Shown here in pieces: positions 60,249-64,000 of a stretch of 64,000 nucleotides of DNA. A model generated the notes under the pieces. That model made no database searches. It worked only from the letters and a program-made list of their open reading frames with translations, and was not told the origin of the DNA. A program made the position numbers and the translations under genes. Origin of the DNA: Caballeronia calidae (GTDB lineage: Bacteria > Pseudomonadota > Gammaproteobacteria > Burkholderiales > Burkholderiaceae); NCBI RefSeq assembly GCF_900044055.2, contig NZ_FCOX02000041.1, forward strand, positions 1-64,000, in the 5' to 3' direction. Each line of letters opens with the position of its first letter. The stretch's first letter is position 1.

Positions 60249-60830
60249 ATGGGGCACTCGCAAGCCGAAAAACTAGAGACGCATCAGCGAATCGTCGATA
60301 TCGCGGCGAAGCGGTTCCGCGAACGGGGTATTGATGGAGTCAGCATCGCTGACGTGATGAGAGAGGCTGGTCTTACAGTCGGCGGCTTCTACAAGCATTT
60401 TTCCTCACGAGACGAACTTGTCGTGGAGGCGTTGAGGCACGCATTGAAAGACATCGAGTCTTGGGAGTCGGCCATTCCCGTCGCGGCCTCCCAGGCGATG
60501 CACTCCTACTTGTCCGAATCGCACAGGGACAATCTGGTCACGGGATGTCCCATATCGGCGCTGGTCAATGACGTGGGACGGAGCACTGGTGGCGCGAGGG
60601 AGGTCGTTTCAATGGAGGTGAGCAAGATTGTTGGCTTGATTTCGCAAGCTTCACCCGCTCACGAGACTGCTTCGAAGCGCAGCGATGCGATTCTTGTATT
60701 GAGCGCGTGTGTTGGGGCGGTCGCATTGTCGCGAGCTGTCTCAGACCGAGCGCTTTCGAGGGAAATTCTCGGCGGAGCGCTGACGGGGATTCTCGGCAAA
60801 TTGTCGTCGAATCGACCGGCCGACGAGTAA
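60249..60830 (+). CDS. TetR/AcrR-family transcriptional regulator
   Basis: 193 aa. Helix-turn-helix HQRIVDIAAKRFRERGIDGVSIADVMREAGLTVGGFYKHFSSRDELVVEALR; the G-L-T-V-G-G-F-Y-K-H-F recognition helix is the NemR/AcuR-like type that often senses electrophiles or quinones. AAGGGGACG precedes ATG. Together with the divergent NmrA-type reductase and the palindrome it looks like an autoregulated electrophile or quinone response pair (inference). Confidence 0.88.
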   Translation: MGHSQAEKLETHQRIVDIAAKRFRERGIDGVSIADVMREAGLTVGGFYKHFSSRDELVVEALRHALKDIESWESAIPVAASQAMHSYLSESHRDNLVTGCPISALVNDVGRSTGGAREVVSMEVSKIVGLISQASPAHETASKRSDAILVLSACVGAVALSRAVSDRALSREILGGALTGILGKLSSNRPADE

Positions 60831-60978
60831 CGGCGTGCAAAGCGCGTATCGGCAAAGCCAACCCTTTATACAATAGGCCTTCATGCCGACTATCCATCGT
60901 GCAGGTGGATGGATGCGCCCAGTATGGCGCGGCCCGGTCGCAGCATCTACACATGACCATTCGCGGACTCGTGAACAC

Positions 60979-62754
60979 ATGGCTAGCAAATCTCATCTCG
61001 GCAACGTTTTGACATTGGACGAGGTGCAGTCTCTTGCGGACGTGAAGACATTCGCTCGCGGGAAAGCGTACTTCCATGACGGAGCCGTATCTCGACTCGA
61101 CGAGCGTGGAGGGGTTTTGCACGCAAGCGTCAACGGCACTAGCCGTTACAGCGTCGAACTCGGCGTCGGGCGCGGCGACGAACTCGCGTACGAGTGCGAT
61201 TGCCCGGTCGGACAAACAGGCACTTTCTGCAAACACTTGGTCGCCGTTGCGCTCTCCTGGCTCGAGAACTCTGGCACCGAGGTTTTTCATCCAGACGATT
61301 CTGAGCCTGCGAAGCTCAGAAAAAAGCGCAAGACGTCTGAAGAACTTATCAGCGAGTACGTGGCGACGTTGAGCGACGACGCTATGCGCGAACTGCTGCT
61401 TGATGCCGTTGAACGCGACATAGTGTTGCGCGACCAACTGCTTTTTGCGGCGCGAGCAGCCAACGCTAACGACTTGCCGAGCATGAAAGCGGCCGTGAGG
61501 GATGCGACGAGAATCGGCCGGCCACTCGATTGGCGTGAGTCTGGTGCATACGGCGACGGACTATTCTCGCTCGCCGACGCGCTTCGCCAACGGCTCCAAG
61601 GTCCAGCAGCTTCTCAAGTAGTTGAGCTCGCCGAGTTGGGCATCGCGGGTGCCGAGAAAAGTCTCGAGCAGATTGACGACTCCAACGGCGATGTGATGCC
61701 AGGCATCCTCGAACTGGCAGCAGTTCATCTCGAAGCGTGCAAGCAGACATCTCCGGACCCGGTAAAGCTCGCGGACCGCTTGTTCCGATATCAATCTGAG
61801 GGAGCGTGGGACACGTTTTACGACGTATTGCCCAAGTACGCCGGGCCGTTGGGCGAACGAGGAATGCTGCGCTATCGAGCGCTTGTGGAAGGGGCCTGGC
61901 GCCAGTTGCCCAGTCTTTCGCCGAAAGATGGTTTGCGCCGGTCGTTTGATGGCAATCGAACTCGGCTCGAACATGCAGCTATTAAGCTTGCCGAGTTCGA
62001 CGGCGACGTCGACGAACAGATTTCAATTCGACAGAAGGACCTCTCGGCACCGTATCGATATCTGCTGATTGCAGAGATTTGCGCCCAGAACGGACGATAC
62101 GATGACGGCCTTGACTGGGCTCGGCAAGGACTCGCCGCCTTCAAAGAGCCGGACCGACGTCTGCTTGACTTCTGCGTCACAGAATATTTGCGGCGCAGTG
62201 ACTCGGTCGAAGCGAATTTGTACGCCTGGGTGCGCTTCGAGCAGCGACTAGATGCAGAGGGATTCGCGGCCCTGATGGAGGTAGCGCGAGCCACGCACAG
62301 CATCGACCAAGCGCGCGAGCGAGCGTTCGCGCTTCTTTGGGCGCTTGTAAAGAAGGAGGAGGCTTCGGCTGCCGTGAATAAGTCGGCCTGGTACCACCCG
62401 AGGTCGCGCACGGCTATAGTCGAAATCCACCTCGCATTGAAGGAGCACGACAAGGCGTGGGAAGCTTTCGCCGGCGGACCGGTCGCCACCAATTTGTGGG
62501 CAACCATGGCGTCAGTCCGAGCGAAGACCCATCCGCGGGACGCCATCGCTCTCTATCACCGCTTGCTCCCAATTGCCGCGGAGCAGGGCACGCGAAAGGC
62601 TCGTTACGATGAGGCGTTCAGCATCGTGCGCAAGATACAGAGTCTGAGAAGAGAACTCCACGAGCAGACTGAGTTTGCGAAGGAACTCGATGTAATTCGA
62701 GACGCGTATGGCGCCAAGAGAAATTTCATGAAGTTGCTCGCTACTTTGTCGTGA
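60979..62754 (+). CDS. SWIM zinc-finger domain protein
   Basis: 591 aa. The SWIM motif is in the N-terminal part: ECDCPVGQTGTFCKHLVAVALSW, i.e. C-x-C-x(8)-C-x-H, preceded by the usual FARGKAYFHDGAVSRL segment. The remainder is all-helical with TPR-like repeats (YLLIAEICAQNGRYDDGLDWARQGL). Many such proteins are 500-600 aa and function is unknown; SWIM domains bind DNA or protein. ATG 60979 fits the domain start; the frame is open to 60883 but no better ribosome-binding site is seen. It stands alone. Confidence 0.85.
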   Translation: MASKSHLGNVLTLDEVQSLADVKTFARGKAYFHDGAVSRLDERGGVLHASVNGTSRYSVELGVGRGDELAYECDCPVGQTGTFCKHLVAVALSWLENSGTEVFHPDDSEPAKLRKKRKTSEELISEYVATLSDDAMRELLLDAVERDIVLRDQLLFAARAANANDLPSMKAAVRDATRIGRPLDWRESGAYGDGLFSLADALRQRLQGPAASQVVELAELGIAGAEKSLEQIDDSNGDVMPGILELAAVHLEACKQTSPDPVKLADRLFRYQSEGAWDTFYDVLPKYAGPLGERGMLRYRALVEGAWRQLPSLSPKDGLRRSFDGNRTRLEHAAIKLAEFDGDVDEQISIRQKDLSAPYRYLLIAEICAQNGRYDDGLDWARQGLAAFKEPDRRLLDFCVTEYLRRSDSVEANLYAWVRFEQRLDAEGFAALMEVARATHSIDQARERAFALLWALVKKEEASAAVNKSAWYHPRSRTAIVEIHLALKEHDKAWEAFAGGPVATNLWATMASVRAKTHPRDAIALYHRLLPIAAEQGTRKARYDEAFSIVRKIQSLRRELHEQTEFAKELDVIRDAYGAKRNFMKLLATLS

Positions 62755-62938
62755 CGCAAGGCGATAAGGCGATGGTATGCGGCAACTCCTTCATTGCTTT
62801 CCGCTAGTTACTACCGTTCCATGAGTGCCCGCAAATCGTTTTTTGGCGTGATTAGAGTATTGCTCTAGGCCCCGACCGCGCAAAACCTACTGCTCCTATG
62901 GCATATTGCGTTCATTGTGACCGCGATAAGGGGAAGTC

Positions 62939-63976
62939 ATGGCTACGCTTGAGAGCATTGAGGCGAAGATTGCGAAGTTGCAGTCGCAAGCTGACGCAAT
63001 TACCAAAAAGCAGTCGACGAAAGTCATTGCCGAGATTCATGCTCTGATGTCAGAGCACGGGATAACGATAGATGACCTTGGCTCCGGCTCTGTTGGCAAG
63101 AAAGCTGGCACCAAAATGACCGGCAAGTCATCTTCGGACAAAACAGCGTCGAATGCGAAGTTTCGTGACCCGAAGTCTGGAGCCACATGGAGCGGTCACG
63201 GCCGCGCGCCTGGATGGATTGCGAGTGCAAAGAATCGCGACCGCTTTTTGATTGATGGCAGCTTGACGAGCACCGACGGGGCCACCAAGAACGCTGCGAA
63301 ACCGGGCAATTACGTTCGTGGTCCCCAGCCTGCGCTTTACCGTGACCCCAAGTCAGGGGCGACATGGAGTGGTCGTGGCAGAGCTCCGTCATGGATAGCG
63401 AGTGCGAAAACTCGCGACAGGTTTCTAATCGATGGCAGTGCAACGACTACGCCTACTGCCGACAAAACTTCGGCGAAGCCTGCCGGCAACTACCCGCGCG
63501 GACCTCAGCCTGCGAAATATCGCGACTCGAAGTCAGGGGCGACATGGAGCGGTCGTGGGAAAGCGCCGGCTTGGCTTGCGGGAGTCAGAGACAGGACGAA
63601 GTTTCTGATTAACGGTGCTGCGGAAACAGCTGCTGATGGCAAGGAAAGTGCACCCAAGGCGGTGACGGCAAAGAAAGCAGCGCCGAAGAAGCCAACGGCG
63701 ACGGTATCAGCAAAGAAGGGCGCAGCGAAGAAGGCATCGACGACGTCCGCGAAGACTGCTGCAGGCAAGAGCGCTACTACGAAGAAATCGGCTCCCGCGG
63801 CGAAGAAGGGACCGCAGACTGGGAGCAGGAAAGCTGTAACCAAGAAGGTTGCAGCGAAGAAGTCCGGTGGAGAAGCGGCCGCAGAAAAGGCGGTGGATTC
63901 GACGGCCTTGCTTTCTGCGAGCGGGAGCGATGTAGGCGCTGATAGTTCTGCTGCTTGGAAAGCGGTTGGCGAATAG
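62939..63976 (+). CDS. H-NS-like nucleoid protein with three DNA-binding modules and H1-like tail
   Basis: 345 aa. Residues 1-50 form the coiled-coil oligomerisation part (LESIEAKIAKLQSQADAITKKQ). Three H-NS modules follow at 75-107, 134-166 and 193-226, each (F/Y)-R-D-x-K-S-G-A-T-W-S-G-(H/R)-G-(R/K)-A-P-x-W-(I/L)-A. A tail of about 115 residues rich in Lys, Ala and Thr ends it, acidic at the very end. ATAAGGGGAAGTC precedes ATG 62939. Ordinary H-NS has one module. Three linked modules would raise binding avidity and could bridge DNA without needing a filament. Confidence 0.9.
   Translation: MATLESIEAKIAKLQSQADAITKKQSTKVIAEIHALMSEHGITIDDLGSGSVGKKAGTKMTGKSSSDKTASNAKFRDPKSGATWSGHGRAPGWIASAKNRDRFLIDGSLTSTDGATKNAAKPGNYVRGPQPALYRDPKSGATWSGRGRAPSWIASAKTRDRFLIDGSATTTPTADKTSAKPAGNYPRGPQPAKYRDSKSGATWSGRGKAPAWLAGVRDRTKFLINGAAETAADGKESAPKAVTAKKAAPKKPTATVSAKKGAAKKASTTSAKTAAGKSATTKKSAPAAKKGPQTGSRKAVTKKVAAKKSGGEAAAEKAVDSTALLSASGSDVGADSSAAWKAVGE
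63161..63616 (+). repeat. Three tandem repeats encoding H-NS DNA-binding modules
   Basis: Repeat units of about 100 bp at 63161-63259, 63338-63436 and 63515-63616, spaced 177 bp apart, each starting CG(T/C)GACxCxAAGTC and containing the shared ACATGGAGYGGTC stretch. Units 2 and 3 also share the linker before them (the GPQPA residues). This is an internal duplication history visible at DNA level; recombination between units could change module number. Confidence 0.85.
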
Positions 63977-64000
63977 TCTATCAAGGGCGGCCCGCAAAGA

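Noticed and set aside
63161..63616. Regular 177-bp repeats that could be taken for a CRISPR-like array
   Set aside because: The repeats are about 100 bp, lie inside one open reading frame and encode H-NS modules; spacers are not unique short sequences and no cas gene is near.
1..64000. tRNA, rRNA, insertion sequence, integrase or attachment site
   Set aside because: None recognised by reading both strands; short tRNA-derived attachment fragments cannot be excluded without a search.

Overview
The window looks like a replicon of a soil or rhizosphere betaproteobacterium of the Burkholderia/Paraburkholderia/Caballeronia group. The basis is the set of gene families, not a database match: several OmpC-type trimeric porins with the 'QSSVTLYG' N-terminus, DUF4148, PsiF-repeat and BON-domain periplasmic proteins, H-NS proteins with lysine/alanine-rich tails, many IclR, AraC, LysR and TetR regulators, and high GC content with frequent GTG starts. 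No rRNA, tRNA, CRISPR array, transposase or replication origin was recognised.

Layout. 0-2.4 kb: two small heat-shock proteins and an orphan receiver protein. 2.5-5.4 kb: a decaying patch with a phosphoesterase fragment, a fragment of a major-facilitator transporter and a glycosidase gene carrying an early in-frame stop. 5.5-6.7 kb: a porin. 7-51.6 kb: a large catabolic island. It begins with a minus-strand operon (metallo-beta-lactamase-fold protein, hmgA, fahA, maiA) that encodes the homogentisate ring-cleavage route to fumarate and acetoacetate. It continues with two closely similar FAD dehydrogenases of the 3-ketosteroid dehydrogenase family, three Old Yellow Enzyme reductases, two SnoaL-like proteins, a GMC alcohol oxidoreductase, an arylacetaldehyde-type aldehyde dehydrogenase, two short-chain dehydrogenases, two EthD-like proteins and a luciferase-like flavin oxidoreductase. 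Uptake genes are a CUT2 (ribose-type) ABC importer with two substrate-binding proteins, a Liv-type ABC importer, two MFS transporters and two porins. Regulators are three IclR paralogues, one AraC and one LysR. 51.8-64 kb: H-NS-like proteins with two or three DNA-binding modules, a run of small exported proteins, a Uma2-family protein, two TetR regulators, an NmrA-type reductase and a SWIM zinc-finger protein.

How the island may work (inference). Outer-membrane porins and the two ABC importers would take up one or more alicyclic or aromatic compounds. GMC dehydrogenase and aldehyde dehydrogenase would turn a side-chain alcohol into an acid. Paired FAD ring dehydrogenases and OYE ring reductases, with SnoaL-like isomerase/dehydratase candidates, would adjust ring oxidation until homogentisate forms, and HmgA/MaiA/FahA would finish the route. 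No 4-hydroxyphenylacetate 1-hydroxylase or HppD is present, so homogentisate may come from a ring other than a simple phenol. Duplication is pervasive (FAD enzymes, SBPs, SnoaL-OYE pairs, IclR regulators). A 14-bp partly palindromic motif recurs in front of at least four island promoters, and a second long promoter element occurs twice with identical internal spacing. Both ABC importers consist of unusual fused polypeptides.
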